A DNA stretch of 64,000 nucleotides from Sinonovacula constricta (GCA_007844125.1 CM017572.1:20677934-20741933); one strand, 5' to 3'; shown: positions 24,956 to 37,299, counted from the stretch's first letter. Made by a program: numbers and translations. Notes: generated by a model from the sequence alone, not told the origin.

Positions 24956-26260
24956 GGCCGACATCGGTTTTGCAAAGTATATGTTATATCGTTCCAATTC
25001 CCTCTTTTCGCATGTGAAGGGGCTTTACTCTTACTACTAAGAAACTATATTCTTACCTCCCTTGTGGGTAGGTATTTAGTACTCTTGGTTACTGCAGAAC
25101 ATATTTTTCAAATTTTAAACCTTTGAAAAAAACAAAAAAACAAACAAACAACAAAAGCCCACTTCAAACTGAAGCATACGAATAAAATGGCATCTTAATG
25201 ACTGGATAATAATAATTTATTAAATAGTTTGAGCGCTTTTCTAAAAAAAAAATATGCAATTAAAAATTAAATTTATTATATTTCTTTTTTAAGTATATGA
25301 AAACACCTTCCCACAAGGGAGATAACTAACTAAACATTTCTTTCATTTCGAAAATAGGGAATATGTTTTTTTTCTATATAGAACCGATATTGGAAGGATA
25401 TGGGACCGACGTCAGTTTGCCTGTGCTGGGTGGATATCTGGCTGATATATGCGTGCCTTCAATATACATTCACAGAGGAAAACAAATACATGTAGTTATG
25501 TGGAAATAAATTGGAGCTATGGTGTGAAACTTTGGCTGGTGTGAAACTTTAGCAATGACAACAAGCTTGGTTATAACTCTTATTTACTAAAATCTTTGTC
25601 CTTGTACAATTCTATGTAAAACTGTAAGATTTATGAATATCTAGACTAGAATAGTTGTACTCGTGAAATTTCTAGAATCATTTGTTTTTGTTCAATTATC
25701 TTTTATAATTCTAATTGTTTAGGATCGATCTTTGAATCATTTCTAAAAGAATATGTAACATTTTACATGAATATTATATAAAACTGTATTGTAAAACTTG
25801 TGAATGTGTGTAAAATGAAATTAACGGAATGCATAAGAAATTCAAAAGAACTTCATAAAAATCACAGCTATTCAACTAATTTTACGTTGCGTGAAATGTA
25901 AAACAACGATTATGGTACTTTGGGATCTTAAAGAAAATGTGATAAATTGAATAAACATTTAAGTAAAGATGGACAGAAAGGGAAAAAAGAAGGAAAAGAA
26001 AGGAAAGTAAAAGACAGGCAGATATAGACAAAGAGGTTAAAATGCTTTGTTTAACGTTTCATTATTTACTCTTTATAAGATGTAATATTGTGTACAGAAA
26101 ACCGCTTTCATAGATATTGAAAATAAACAAACCCAAACAGAGTTATGACACTCAACTTGACCTGACATGTTATTAACCTGAAGACATTCAGATTGTTGTC
26201 CACAACATATCTGCTCGGTGTAAGATCCCCTGCCATCCTTCTGCTATCTCTCTTCTGGCA
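24956..26260. other. intergenic, no gene seen
   Basis: AT-rich sequence with A-rich patches near 25122-25158 and 25980-26025. Scraps of the 34-bp repeat appear near 25374. No exon is supported. Confidence 0.5.
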
Positions 26261-26274
26261 ATCCTCTTCTTTTC

Positions 26275-26557
26275 GACCGGCCGCAATAGCTCAGATGGTA
26301 GAGCGTCGGCTTGCGGATCGGGAGGTCTTGGGTTCGAACCCCGGCCGGGTCATAATAAAGACTTTAAAGTTGGTAGTAGTGGCTTCCCTCCTAACGCTCG
26401 GGGCTACGGGGACAGCATTAACCTGACTCGTCGGTGTCAGTATAATGGAACGGCCGGGTTAAGTCCCTGGGAACCTCATAAGTGCCCCTGTGCTATAATG
26501 ATAGAAATGTCGCTGCGCAGTATCGGCAAAAATGCCGGCTAATCCCAATCCCATCCC
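26275..26557 (+). mobile_element. tRNA-derived SINE, full-length copy
   Basis: The head resembles a tRNA, with an A box (tagctcagatgg) and a B box (gggttcgaacccc) closed by a gaccggc/gccgggtc acceptor-like stem. A roughly 200-bp body and a tail of ATCCC-type repeats follow. The 14-bp direct repeat ATCCTCTTCTTTTC flanks it at 26261-26274 and 26558-26571, a clean target duplication. Further copies are at 36818-37098 and 46650-46883, and a scrap at 52691-52741. It would be transcribed by RNA polymerase III; LINE partner unknown. Confidence 0.9.
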
Positions 26558-26571
26558 ATCCTCTTCTTTTC

Positions 26572-28034
26572 TTCCATTGTTGTTTCGAATTTGAATTAAG
26601 GGTACCACCACAAAGAGTATTCAATGGTAGATCATTTAAATTACTTCCCTTGGAAGTATTACATCATGGCCAAGTTTGGATATCTACCCGATATTGGACC
26701 GATATATAGGAATGATTTGACTTTTATATAGACTTGTTTATTTTCAAAAAATGGACTAATGGTCGACACAATATGTATACGATATGGTTATAATTAAACA
26801 CAGATATATTGAACAATTTACTTAATGTTAGTGTTTATGCAATTGCGGATAACGACTGTATATTGAACCAATGTAGTAAAATGATACTTGTATCAGTTTT
26901 CCGATGTCGTCCGATTTATGCTTGCTGGGTGGCAACAACCGGGTGGGAGGATCGAAAACACAAGTGCGACTGAAGTCGGATGACCCTAGCAAGTCTTCTA
27001 TGATTTGCACTATTGTTGTAAGCTTCTATATTTTTAACCCTGTTGTCAAAAGGCTGTCGTAATGACCAATGATATGATACACAAAATTAATATGGGTTAT
27101 ATTGATCTTTAATATTTGAAAAAAAAAGAATAAAAACAAACCGTGTTTTTGTTTTTATTTATGAAACCGAGAGCATTAAACTAAACAAATGAGGTCACTT
27201 TACCATCGAAGTGTGTGTCGTGTACTCTAAAACTTTGACAAACATTGGCGTAACAGCTAGAAAGAAAGGGATCATGCTAGGAAATTCATTTGTTCATTTT
27301 TAACTGGGTTTCGTGAATATTCTGGACACTTCTGCGTTCTAGAAACTCTTTAGGTCTATATAAGGGCTTTTTAGCCGATTTAAGCTTGGACATATGTTTG
27401 GAAATACTTGCAGCTTCTATAGTAAACCTTTCTGTGTTGGAACTTACGTGGACTTACTATATTCTTCAGTAATATAAATATTAAAGTGTTGGATTTGGAA
27501 TTATATTAATTACATTCGTGTATTGTTCTACCTTTGGATTATTTTAACTGTGCGTATCTACGAGAACATTCTACCGAAAACTCTTCAGGATTATTCGATG
27601 TTAGATTATTATTTTGACTATTAAAGGGTCACCTCCTAAAGGGAAAACTGTAAGCTAACATTTATTTTGCATTCTCAAATGTTGTCTGATATATTTGTTA
27701 TTACATGTATTTTGTTACGCCATTGATTTAATTGTTTATTAAAATAAAACATTATTGTACTAGTTTGTTGCTGGCTTGTTCTTTCTGATACACCATTTCG
27801 TCGTTTAGTAAATGTGCCATTTTATAAATAAACTTAATAGCGACACCCGGTCGTAACAGACGCAATCCGGAAGCAGTGCAAATTTGAAGAATGCACACTA
27901 ACCAATGTGGCACCATCCCATAAGGTTGTTGTTGATGGAGGATTGCTTCTTCATAGACTTCCATGGAAAGTTTGAAACACATTTCATGACATATGTCAAA
28001 GCTACTCTAGCTTTTTTATTGCAGAGATACAAAA
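26572..28034. other. intergenic, no gene seen
   Basis: AT-rich sequence. A 34-bp-repeat scrap lies near 26690. A minus-strand open frame of 76 codons at 27752-27982 abuts the transposon remnant at 28035 and may be part of it, but I do not recognise it. Confidence 0.4.
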
Positions 28035-28471
28035 ATCGGATTTGTTGGTACTTCTATTTCACCACCACACCGCAGATTTAAACAAATTCAATTTAGATCT
28101 GATTCAAAATCAACAAAGACCATAAAGATATGGGACATAAAAGCTACACAAACATCACAAGGAACTGCACTCTGTCACAGCCTTCCATTACTGCATGCCT
28201 TTACAGGATGTGATACAACATCGAGGATATTTGGAATTGGCAAACCTTCTATGCTCAAATTCTTCCAAAAAACATCTTTTCATGACTTTTGTGAGAAATT
28301 CTTAGCTGCTACAACCTCTAACTCAATAGATCAATGTGGTGATCACTGATGATAGCAGTATATGATGGGTCTAATGCTGAGAAATTGAACCAACTGCGCT
28401 ACAAGAACTTTACCTCGAAGGTTATCACCAACAGCAGCTCCTTTCAAGTTCAGACACTGCCACCTACATCA
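28035..28471 (+). pseudogene. broken mobile-element protein of the HAFTGCDTT type
   Basis: The frame beginning at 28131 reads WDIKATQTSQG, then LLHAFTGCDTTSRIFGIGK, and stops at 28346. A shifted frame continues from 28349 with LNQLRYKNFTSK and ends near QTLPPTSG. I know this motif order (WDI, HAxTGCDTTS, LRxxxF, LPPTS) from repetitive transposon-associated proteins of invertebrates; the superfamily I cannot name with confidence. Only the C-terminal third remains, with at least two frameshifts. Confidence 0.7.
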
Positions 28472-28564
28472 GGGTTGCGTTCAGTTGTCGCTAGCACTAT
28501 CGTAAAGCGCTTTCCCGCCGGTTACACTGTATTTGAATAACCGCTAGCCACAGACGCTTTCAAT

Positions 28565-28682
28565 ATGGCGACCCGCGATGTTCTGACAGCGATTTTGATG
28601 GATGAATTGGCTGAAAATGAAGAAATCGAACAAATCTGTGCAACAACATTGGTAGAATTTGAATCCCAACGTGCTATTGAAT
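28565..28682 (+). CDS. candidate first exon of an unidentified plus-strand gene
   Basis: ATG GCG in good start context opens 39 codons beginning MATRDVLTAILMDELAENEE, ending in phase 1 at the strong donor AAT|gtaagtaa. The encoded stretch is acidic and helix-like. A possible second exon starts after ttttttcag at 28756 and stops at 28805, which would give a 55-residue product; more distant exons are equally possible. I do not recognise the family. It may be the N-terminus of a transposase, since it lies directly after a transposon remnant. Confidence 0.4.
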
Positions 28683-28805
28683 GTAAGTAATTATGTTGAA
28701 AGTAAATTTTCTTTTTAAAAGTAACGTTGTTTGGCGACTTTTTTCATTTTTTCAGCTTCAATTTTCAAGCTGGCGGCTATCAGAGAAGTTTCAGATGGTC
28801 ATTGA

Positions 28806-30445
28806 AGATTTCATAGCGAAAAAAACACACAAAAACAGTGGAATGTTATTCTGTCATAAAAGCAGTCATAATCCGTTTTTTTTTAATAATAATTATGTTC
28901 TTACACTTTACAAACATCTTTGTATTTCAAGATCTAGAATAAAGATCGCAGAAAACAGCCGCCACATGCAATATCTATATTTTCGTCTACCATTGTTCTT
29001 CGGCGTCAAGTATTTAGCTCAACAACAGAATAGAGGTTGACGATGCACTTTATGTTAACTTCAACAATTACTTACCCCTGTTTGATGGAATTTGGGCTTA
29101 TTTTTTGCATACACTCGTAGTTTTGCATACTCTTGTACTTCAGTCAGTTCTATGCAAACCTATACATAAGCGTGATAGTGATATTTGTTAAAAATAGACA
29201 CCAGTGTCATAGGTCTTCAGGCAAAATTAAGTGGTCATCTGTTGTTGTTGTTGTTGAGTTTGTGCAGCACATGACCAATGGGTTGTTATGCTTCACTGTT
29301 TATATAAATGTAAGACTTCAATTATCAATTTTTAGTGGGATCGTTTCATGCACCTGTAACTTAATTAGTTGTTTTACAACAAAGTTTTTGTCCAAACTGT
29401 CGCATACCACCTTTAAATAGGAAACATTTTAAAACTCGCAAAGTGTCACGTTGGAGTTAAACAACACAACATCTTCATCCGGGTTTCTTACAAAGCCCAT
29501 CAAGGGGCATAATCACATCCATCATTTATCATGTGGATATTTTGTAGAAAAATGAGATTACATCACAGAGGGCTCTCTCTGACTTACAAGAAATTGTAGA
29601 CAATGCTTAAAACATTGAACAGGGGTATAATGTCTTTTTTTCTTTTTGAGTATGCTTGTGTGTATCTCTGTATATAAAATGCTTATGTCACTCTATCATA
29701 TAAAGATGAACACATGTTAGAGTACATGTCATACAAGCTCTGCTAACAAAAAGTATGTATGTATAGACCATAAATTGTCAAATATTGTTGAATATTGTTA
29801 AATATTAATAAATGTTTGCTCATCTGGATTGGTCCTCTTCAAGTAGACCCATGGAAAGGGTTTATTGTGTTGATTTGATTTCAGCAGAAAATCAATATAT
29901 AACTGCATGTTTTAAACATAAATTAACTCAATTCATGTTTTACTGCATAAAATTTACATACAGGCATAAAGCAAGCATAGCATTGATAGTTTTTGATATG
30001 AAAAACATGGAGATTTTCAAAGAGCTTTGTAACTTACAATTATACATGTATTACACTTAATTTTGTGTAATTCTAATTAATATATTAACCATATGTTGCT
30101 TTACATGTGTAAATAGTTGCTTGTAATGTTTAATAATAGCTTATGTTTACATTATTCAAACTATGTATTAAAAGTTGGCACATTTCATATTACACACTAA
30201 TGATGAAAAAAACTTCAATACCAGAAACGCAGCTGTAAAACACCTACTTACGTGTATAAATATGTACCTTTTAGTGTATGGATATAAGTAACAAGAAACT
30301 GTATATTGCATTGCATTATGTAAATATGATGTTCGTATTGCCTATATTGCATTATTTTGTAATATCTAATGATAATCCCCCTTAATTATGTAGAAATATC
30401 AGAAAAATATAGTTGTATTGTACTAAAATTGTTAAATGCACTAGT
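28806..30445. other. intergenic, no gene seen
   Basis: Strongly AT-rich, with short open frames of under 120 codons on the plus strand that show no domain. Repeated aatattgttaaatatt words lie near 29777-29812. Confidence 0.5.
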
Positions 30446-30473
30446 GGGGGGGGGGGGGGGGGGGGGGGGGGGG
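30446..30473. repeat. poly(G) homopolymer, 28 bases
   Basis: An uninterrupted run of 28 G, then AGGG. It could form quadruplex DNA and is also a place where assemblies err. Confidence 0.9.
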
Positions 30474-30589
30474 AGGGTAATTTTACCCGGATTTGTATTT
30501 AAATAAGTCAGTTTTTACAAATAATCTGCATTATTGTTTAAAAATAAAACAGTATTAAAAGCGACGAAAATAGAAAATTGATATTAGAT

Positions 30590-31212
30590 GCTAGGAAAGA
30601 TTATAGATACTATTGCAGAGAACGCAAAACAAAATAAAACAGAGAAGTGGGTAAAAAATGTATGAAATGAGGAAAAATAGACCACGCGACTTCTGGAAAC
30701 TTAATACGTCCAGCGAAAATGTATCAAATAAAACTATTTACGATCATTTTGAAATCCTAGCTATACACATTGAGGTTGATTTTCAAGGTTCATACAGGGT
30801 AAATGTGTTCTTAAATAACGTTGATATGCGGGATACTTCCGAGAATGTGTATTCAGAAGTAGACACACCCATAACTATAGACGAAATAATGTCAGTAACT
30901 AAACGACTGGGAAGTAATAAAACGTATTCTACAGATTATATAATTGGTGAATATTTCAAAAGAATGTAGTGATATACTTGCTAGACCACTACACATTTAG
31001 TTAAATAAAATTTTGAACAATGGGAGGTTCCCTCAGAGTTGGTCGACCGGTATTATTTTACCGTTATATAAAAAAGGTGATGCCTCCGATCCAAATAATT
31101 ATCGCGGTATTACAGCAAGCTGTTTTGTAAACTTTTCACTGTTGTTATAAGAAAGACTCAAGAAATGGGCAAATCACAACAATGTAATCACAGATGCAGA
31201 ATTTGGCTTTAA
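30590..31212 (+). pseudogene. LINE reverse transcriptase fragment, degraded
   Basis: Plus-strand frames read ARKDYRYYCRER, FWKLN, then WSTGIILPLYKKGDASDP followed by NNYRGIT and, after a stop, RLKKWANHN and DAEFGF. This order is the conserved N-terminal reverse-transcriptase core of non-LTR retrotransposons (the W-x-G-x-I...KKGD...NYRGI block). Stops near 30967 and 31148 and the missing catalytic YxDD region show a dead 5'- and 3'-truncated copy. Confidence 0.75.
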
Positions 31213-32655
31213 AATTTTAATACAGTGGGACGACAATTCAAAGTACCCCGCCACTAACCCCGCCCAAAGATAACACTTGATTAATTTATAATACACAGCG
31301 ATGCCATAGGGGCGTATCATGTAATGATGGGACCAGTACGCATCTATAATAGGTAAATAAGAAAAGGTCCTATCAAAATTTTCACAGATATTTAAATTTT
31401 TATCTGCCTGTAGACAAAACAAGTTGTTCATAAAGGAAAGTCAGACAAAAAACCTCCCGGAAAAAAAGCTTCCCACCAAAAGTACAGTGTGAATAAAAAA
31501 CTCCCGAACATGAACCCGCCCTTTGGTGTGTTTTTTTTTCCACGCCATTTGATGTTTAATTTTTATTTAATTTTTATACTCAATGGCATGTATGCTTCTG
31601 CCACTGGCCTTTAATGAACAATTTTTTAATCTCTTATGCAAGCAAGATCTATACGACTGATTGATAATGTTCCAAAGTTTGTATGCTACGCATTTCAGCT
31701 CAGTTACAATAATAATTGATTTTTGTTGCTATATTGTCTAACAATACAACCATTATTGTTACATCTTAATTAAAAAAAGATGATCCATTTAATACATAGG
31801 TATATATATATATTGCTAGCATTTTAATAAGTTTGATTTTTTTCTTTGTGATAAATACGCAGGTGTTATGTCAATAGATATTATCATTAACAGGTGTTAT
31901 GTCAATAGATATTATCATTAACTTGTGTATACATGTAGATAATCCCTGGTATGCACAGGACAATCCATATTATGAATTATGAAACCACTTGCTAAAATGT
32001 TACAATATAGACATAATAGAAACTCGTTCCTAATATAATGCAGCTGTATTACTGTTTAATGGATTTCCTCTGTACTTCTCTGTAAATACCATTTACACAT
32101 TATGTTCTGTTAGACTTTGCTATATTTGTGATCGAATTTATGCAAATAAACATATGTTAAGTTATGTATGTATGATAGAAGGTAGATAATTTTCAACCAA
32201 CTGCTTTTTAGGAAACGTGTCATCTTTGCGTGCAAACTGCTTAATATGCTTTAGTTTTCTTTAAATGTATTAACTGTGCTAAAATGTTGCGCTGTGTGAT
32301 CATCAAAGGACAATTTTAAATTAATTAAAATCAGTCTACTGTTAATCATTTTACGTGAAGTCAATTTTCAATTGCCAACAAATATTTGAAAGGCCATTAA
32401 ATATCGATATTCCCAGTTTGGGATAATAAAAGCTTTCGTAGGTTGGCCTTATACTGAGGCTGTCTTATAATTCTTATCTTCTTTAATTGTTTATCCTTTA
32501 TAATCTATTATGACCAACTGATCAATTGGTAGTTGTCGCATTGAAATTTAAAACATCACCAACTATAGATCTAACAAAATAACTTATTTCCATTTAATTT
32601 TCGAGCAGACAAAACTTGATCTGGTATATATCGGGAAGGTCTTTTGTCAGCGCTG
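31213..32655. other. intergenic, no gene seen
   Basis: AT-rich. It holds the second copy of a dispersed repeat (31349-31423) and a perfect tandem duplication of about 31 bp (gtgttatgtcaatagatatt...) at 31862-31921. A patch at 31480-31530 (aaaaaactcccgaacatg) resembles the 34-bp family at 40.7 kb. Confidence 0.5.
31349..31423 (+). repeat. dispersed repeat, copy 2 (pair at 21911)
   Basis: Near-identical to 21911-21985 in the same orientation; the difference is a few substitutions and one inserted base. Confidence 0.8.
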
Positions 32656-32661
32656 CAGTTT

Positions 32662-32945
32662 CATGGGAGGCTTTTTGTCTGCGTGTACACAAATCATAGG
32701 ATGTTGTTTTTTTCTCTGCGTGTACAAAAATCATGGGATGTTGTTTTTTTCTCCGCGTGTACAAAAATCATGGGATGTTGTTTTTTTCTCCGCGTGTACA
32801 AAAATCATGGGATGCTGTTTTTTTCTCTGCGTGTACAAAAATCATGGGATGTTGTTTTTCTCTCCGCGTGTACAAAAATCATTGGATTTCTTTTTTTGGT
32901 CCGCGTTGTGCAAAAAATTCATGGAAGTTTTTTTGTCCTTGATTG
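32662..32945. repeat. 37-bp minisatellite, about 7 copies
   Basis: Units contain tcatgggatgttgttttttt then ctccgcgtgtacaaaaa. The reverse complement (gtacacgcggagaaaa...catcccatg) resembles the 34-bp unit at 40698-42641 (gtacagtgcggacaaaat...cctcccat). Confidence 0.9.
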
Positions 32946-33573
32946 CTTTTGTCCGGATACCGTTCATAGAGCTATATATCTATTTTAAAATCATGGAAAG
33001 CAATTTCCAATATAAATAGGTATACAATAAGACAAAGGTGTTTCCTGAACACTAACGTTGAAGATATTTAAAAAAAAGGACCAATTACTGCATTTTTACG
33101 TTACAAATCTTGAACAGTGTTTGGAAAATTGTGAATTATTAAAACGCAACGCTATGAATTCATGAAGATCTTGGTCTACTGAAAATTTACCAAGTATGGC
33201 TCGGATATAAAGAATATGTTCAGATTTACCTGGCATAAAAGCATAATCATTTTTAAATTAAATGATTATTTTTTAATTATTTTTTGCAAAGAAGAGGTAA
33301 TGAACTTTTAATTTGGTATTGGTAATATTTTTTATAGTAGATAGAGCTGGATGAATTGACCTATTTATTTTTAAGCATATTATTTATATTTTGGTTAAAC
33401 TATAACTCCAATAACTATTAAGGGAGGTTACTATGAAACTCTACGAGAAATTTTATGTGAACATGCTTTTGGCTATTCAAACTATTAAAGGCTAATAATT
33501 TATAGTAAACATTATGCATTACATCTTTTCTTCAACTATAATGTGAGATTTTTACCAAATTTTTATTATTTTT
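32946..33573. other. intergenic, no gene seen
   Basis: AT-rich, T-rich before the start of the next element; nothing else is recognised. Confidence 0.5.
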
Positions 33574-35259
33574 AGCTCTCCTGAGCACAACGTGCTCAAG
33601 GAGAGCTTTTGTGATACCGCTTCGTCCGTCGTCCATCGTCAACATTTTAGCTTGTGAACACGCTAGAGGCCACAGTTTTTATCCAATCTTTGTCTGCATA
33701 AAATCTTGGATGAGTTCGTTACTGGGTCACGGGGGGTCAAAAAGGAGGTCACTAGGTCAAATTTTAGGAAAAAGATTGTGAACACACTAGGGACCACATT
33801 TATAGCCCAAACTTCACCAAACTTGACCAAAACATTTACTGAGAAGAGGCTGTACGGGGCTACTACATATACCCTGACCAAAATAAGGGGCCCGAGAGGG
33901 GGACGTCGGGAGGTTAGAGGCATCCAGTGGGGCATATGCTCCATTTAAATCATCCCCGGCACCCAGTTATATATATCGCCGTCTGGCACCTCTATGGGAC
34001 ATGTAAATAATGTATATAATTATTATTAGATTCATATATTTTTAATAAGGCCCTAAAAAGAGAGCCGTGTTGAAGAGTCGGAATGGTTTTGTTTTATTAT
34101 TTTAACAATTGTTTTTAACCTTCCCAATGAGGTGCAGGATAATATGGATTTTTGTTTATTAAAACTAATCAACAGGCGATATTAAAAATTATTTATTGTT
34201 AAGAAACAGTGGTCCGGTAGGAAAACTCGTGTAATTTGTAACTGTGCACCCTACACATACGTTAAATATTGACTATAAATAATGTGACGAACATATTTAC
34301 AATTATAAAATATAAAAGCATCCATGAACGTTTTTTTAAAAAAAATTATAATATCATACCTCATGCTCAGTATCATTAAAACGATCATCACCAAACCTCA
34401 TTATCAAACTTAATTTGCTCGAAGCTAACCATCATTTTTAATAACATCATTAATTTTTAAGTCTATTTACAATTTTAAACACCATAGCTAAGAGCAACCC
34501 TCACGCCATTAGTAACCCTCTATGATGTTTAACTTTTAATCAACTTGTAACTAATGCTCGCCAGATAAGTCCAAAATAAGTGAACTTGACCAGAATGTTT
34601 GTCTGCATAAAATATTGGATGAGTTTGTAACTGGGTCACGTGGGGTCAAAAAGCAGGTCCGTAGGTCAAGTCTTGGACAAAGCTTGTGAACACACTAAAG
34701 GCCACATTTATAGGCCAAACTTCATTAAACTTGATCGGAATGTTTGTCTGCATGAAATATTGGATGAGTTAATTATTGGGTCACGTGGGGACAAAAAGTA
34801 GGTCACTATGTCAAATCTTAGACAAAGCTTGTGAACACACTTGAGGCCAAATTTTTAGGCCAAACTTCATCAAACTTGATCAGAATGTTTGTCTGCATGT
34901 AATCTTAGATGAGGTTATTATTGGATCAAGTGGGGTCAAAAAGTAGGTCACTATGTCAAATCATAGCAAAAGTTTGTGAACACACGAGAGGCCCCATTTA
35001 TGGTCCAATCTTTCACCAAACTTGGCTAGCATGTTTGTCAGTATGAAATCTTACATATGTTTTGAAGTGAGTCATGTTGATTCAGTAGGTTACTAGGTAA
35101 AATTTTAGTAAATGTTATCAACACAGTGGCCACACTAATGGTCCAGTCTTCACCAAATATTTCTAAAGTAAATAACTCTTAATTACTTGATGCCAGATTT
35201 GAACCTACTAAAAGCCTGTGTCATCAGGTGAGCGATTAAGGGCCATCATGGCCCTCTTG
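33574..35259 (+). mobile_element. Helentron/pearl-like element with terminal hairpins and internal repeats
   Basis: The left end is a palindrome: AGCTCTCCTGAGCAC, loop aac, then its complement with one extra A (33574-33607). The right end is a hairpin agggccatcatggccct followed by cttg (35239-35259). Inside, a roughly 130-bp unit (words gtttgtctgcat, gggtcacgtggggtcaaaa, gtgaacacactagaggcc) occurs once near 33650-33850 and about four times at 34560-35160. It sits in a T-rich site with no obvious target duplication. Helentron-type non-autonomous elements have such ends and internal tandem units; the class is my inference. It encodes no protein. Confidence 0.6.
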
Positions 35260-35980
35260 TTTAAAACAAAGCACAACTCTACTTGTTTTATTTTAAAAAG
35301 TTGGCTGCTTTTAAACTATGCTGTCTTCTTTGTTAGAGAGTGTCTCCGAAAAAAAACAACAACAAACATTTGGAACTGCTTACTTTTTCATCTGCACAGT
35401 TTTATCATCAAATCACCGATTTAACACGACTGCCTTCGCCTTTTTTGATTAAGTTCATTTTACTTTGGTAACTTTACATTCACACATTGCCTTCATCAGC
35501 ATAATTGTGTATTCTTAAACGCTATTAAGTAAAATGTAGTCCAAGAACTACAGATTTTATCGCTTATAGTAAATGACGTCATACTGTTTACAACGCTCTC
35601 TTCGCCGAATCGTGTGAAGGACCCTGATCCGTAAAATGGAGGTTCTTACAAATGTACGTTATCAAGAAGATGGGTATTGCCGAGCGTAAACACATGTTTT
35701 ATAAAATACTGAATGGAAAAAGCTTAGTCACTATTTTTGCTTGCGACCAAAATCTTCAATACTGCAAATATCGTGTTCAAATTGATAACACGAATTGTTT
35801 TACGCTTGCTGAACACTGTCATAAAAACGACTCTAGCTACACCGTATTTGTAAAATCTGAAAATGCACTAAGTGCACGTGCTCAGGTAAACCAAAAAGGT
35901 TAATTTCACATTAGAATTCAGATAATGGAAGAGAATTGTGTACATTGAAAATAGCCGGAGTAAAGTTTGTGTTAGCTAGA
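35260..35980. other. intergenic, no gene seen
   Basis: AT-rich. An 83-codon plus-strand open frame at 35652-35903 (start MYVIKKMGIAERKHMFYK) has no recognised domain. The Tc1-like left end should lie here but I could not place it. Confidence 0.4.
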
Positions 35981-37299
35981 ATGGGTAAACGCCCAAGTCT
36001 ATCCGTAAATGACAGAAATGTTGTTTTGGGAATGCTTGCTGCGGATGCACGTTTTATTGACGTTGCACGGCATTAAGTTACCACAAACGGACAATTTATC
36101 GTCTCCAAAAACTTTTCTTACAAACGGGTAGCGTTAAAGACAGACCCCGTTCTGGAAGACCATTAAAAACGACGCCACGCGAGTATCGGTATATAGTGAC
36201 GTCATCAAGACGTAATCGATTCATGACCACTAACAACCTTGCTCAGTGATTAAGACAATATACAGGGACACGGATATAACATTATACTGTGCGAAACCGC
36301 CTGAGAGCCGCTAGGTTGACTGCTCGACGTCCCTATAGAGGTGCTCGATTGACAGTAAGTCACCGCGCGCCGCACGTGAGAACTGGGCACGTCAGCATAG
36401 TCGTTGGACACGGCAACGATGGAATAGGGTGGTTTTCACTGATGAATCAAAGTTTAACCTTCGAGGGGCTGATAGCAGGGTTCGAGTTTGGCGACGTCGG
36501 GCAGAGAGGATGGATACCGCCAACGCCATCGAATATGACCGTTACGGTGGCGAAAGTGTTATTAATTGGGATGGAATTACCTATACCGGGAAGACAGAAC
36601 TGAAAACTTTGCGTGGAACTTTAAAGGCCGTCCGTTATTGTGACAAAATCATCGTTCCCGTCATCGTTCCATACATAGTGAACGGCAATGCTGACGTTCT
36701 ACAGCAGGATAATGCCCGATGCCACTCCGCTCGTCACACAATGAATGTTCTTGAAGCAAACAACATCACATCAATACCATCGAGTGACCAGCCAAATCGC
36801 CTGATCTCTCCCCAATCGACCGGCCGCAATAGCTCAGTTGTTGAAGCGTCGGCTTGCGGATCGGGAGGTCGTGGGTTCGAACCCCGGCCAATCAAACCAA
36901 AGACTTTAAAGTTGGTAGAAGTGGCGTCCCTCCTAACGCTCGTGGCTAAGGGGACAGCATCACGCCTGACTCGTCGGTAGTCAGTATAATGGACCGGCCG
37001 GGTTCAGTCCCTGGGCACCTCATAAGTGCCCTGTGCTATAATGATAGAAATGTCGCTGCGCAGTATCGGCAAAAATGCCGGCTAACCCAACCCAACCCTC
37101 TCTCCAATCGAACACGTGGGACTACCTTGGTCGAAGAGTGCGTAATCGAAATGACGTCAATGACGTTGCTGACCTGGAGCGTGCATTGCATGAGGAATGG
37201 GCATTGGCACCTTTGCATTTTATTAAAGAACTGATAAACAGCATGAGGCGTCGCTGTCTGGCTGTTCTTAGAGCTAGAGGTAGACATGCTCGTTATTGA
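35981..37299 (+). pseudogene. Tc1-like transposase, frameshifted and split by a SINE
   Basis: The plus strand reads MGKRPSLSVNDRNVVLGML (helix-turn-helix start), then in shifted frames RPRSGRPLKTTPREYRYIV, VVFTDESKF near 36430, VLQQDNARCHSARH near 36697, and after the SINE PIEHV, DYLGRRVRNRNDVND and ARGRHARY with a stop at 37299. The first two catalytic aspartates (FTDES, QDNAR) and the glutamate (PIEH) are visible; restoring the insertion by eye gives about 34 residues between D and E, as in DD34E Tc1 elements. A stop after DVARH, several frameshifts and the SINE make it inactive. Confidence 0.85.
36818..37098 (+). mobile_element. tRNA-derived SINE nested in the Tc1-like transposase
   Basis: Same family and orientation as 26275-26557, with A box (tagctcagttgt), B box (gggttcgaacccc) and an AACCC tail. 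It is flanked by tctccccaatc (36807-36817) and tctctccaatc (37099-37109), an 11-bp target duplication with one mismatch, lying exactly in the SPIE codons of the transposase. Confidence 0.9.

Noticed and set aside
26275..26350. A tRNA gene
   Set aside because: A and B boxes are present, but the anticodon stem does not pair well and the unit continues into a repeated SINE body with target duplications.
35652..35903. 83-codon plus-strand frame before the Tc1-like copy
   Set aside because: Does not match Tc1-like helix-turn-helix sequence, which starts at 35981; no other family recognised.
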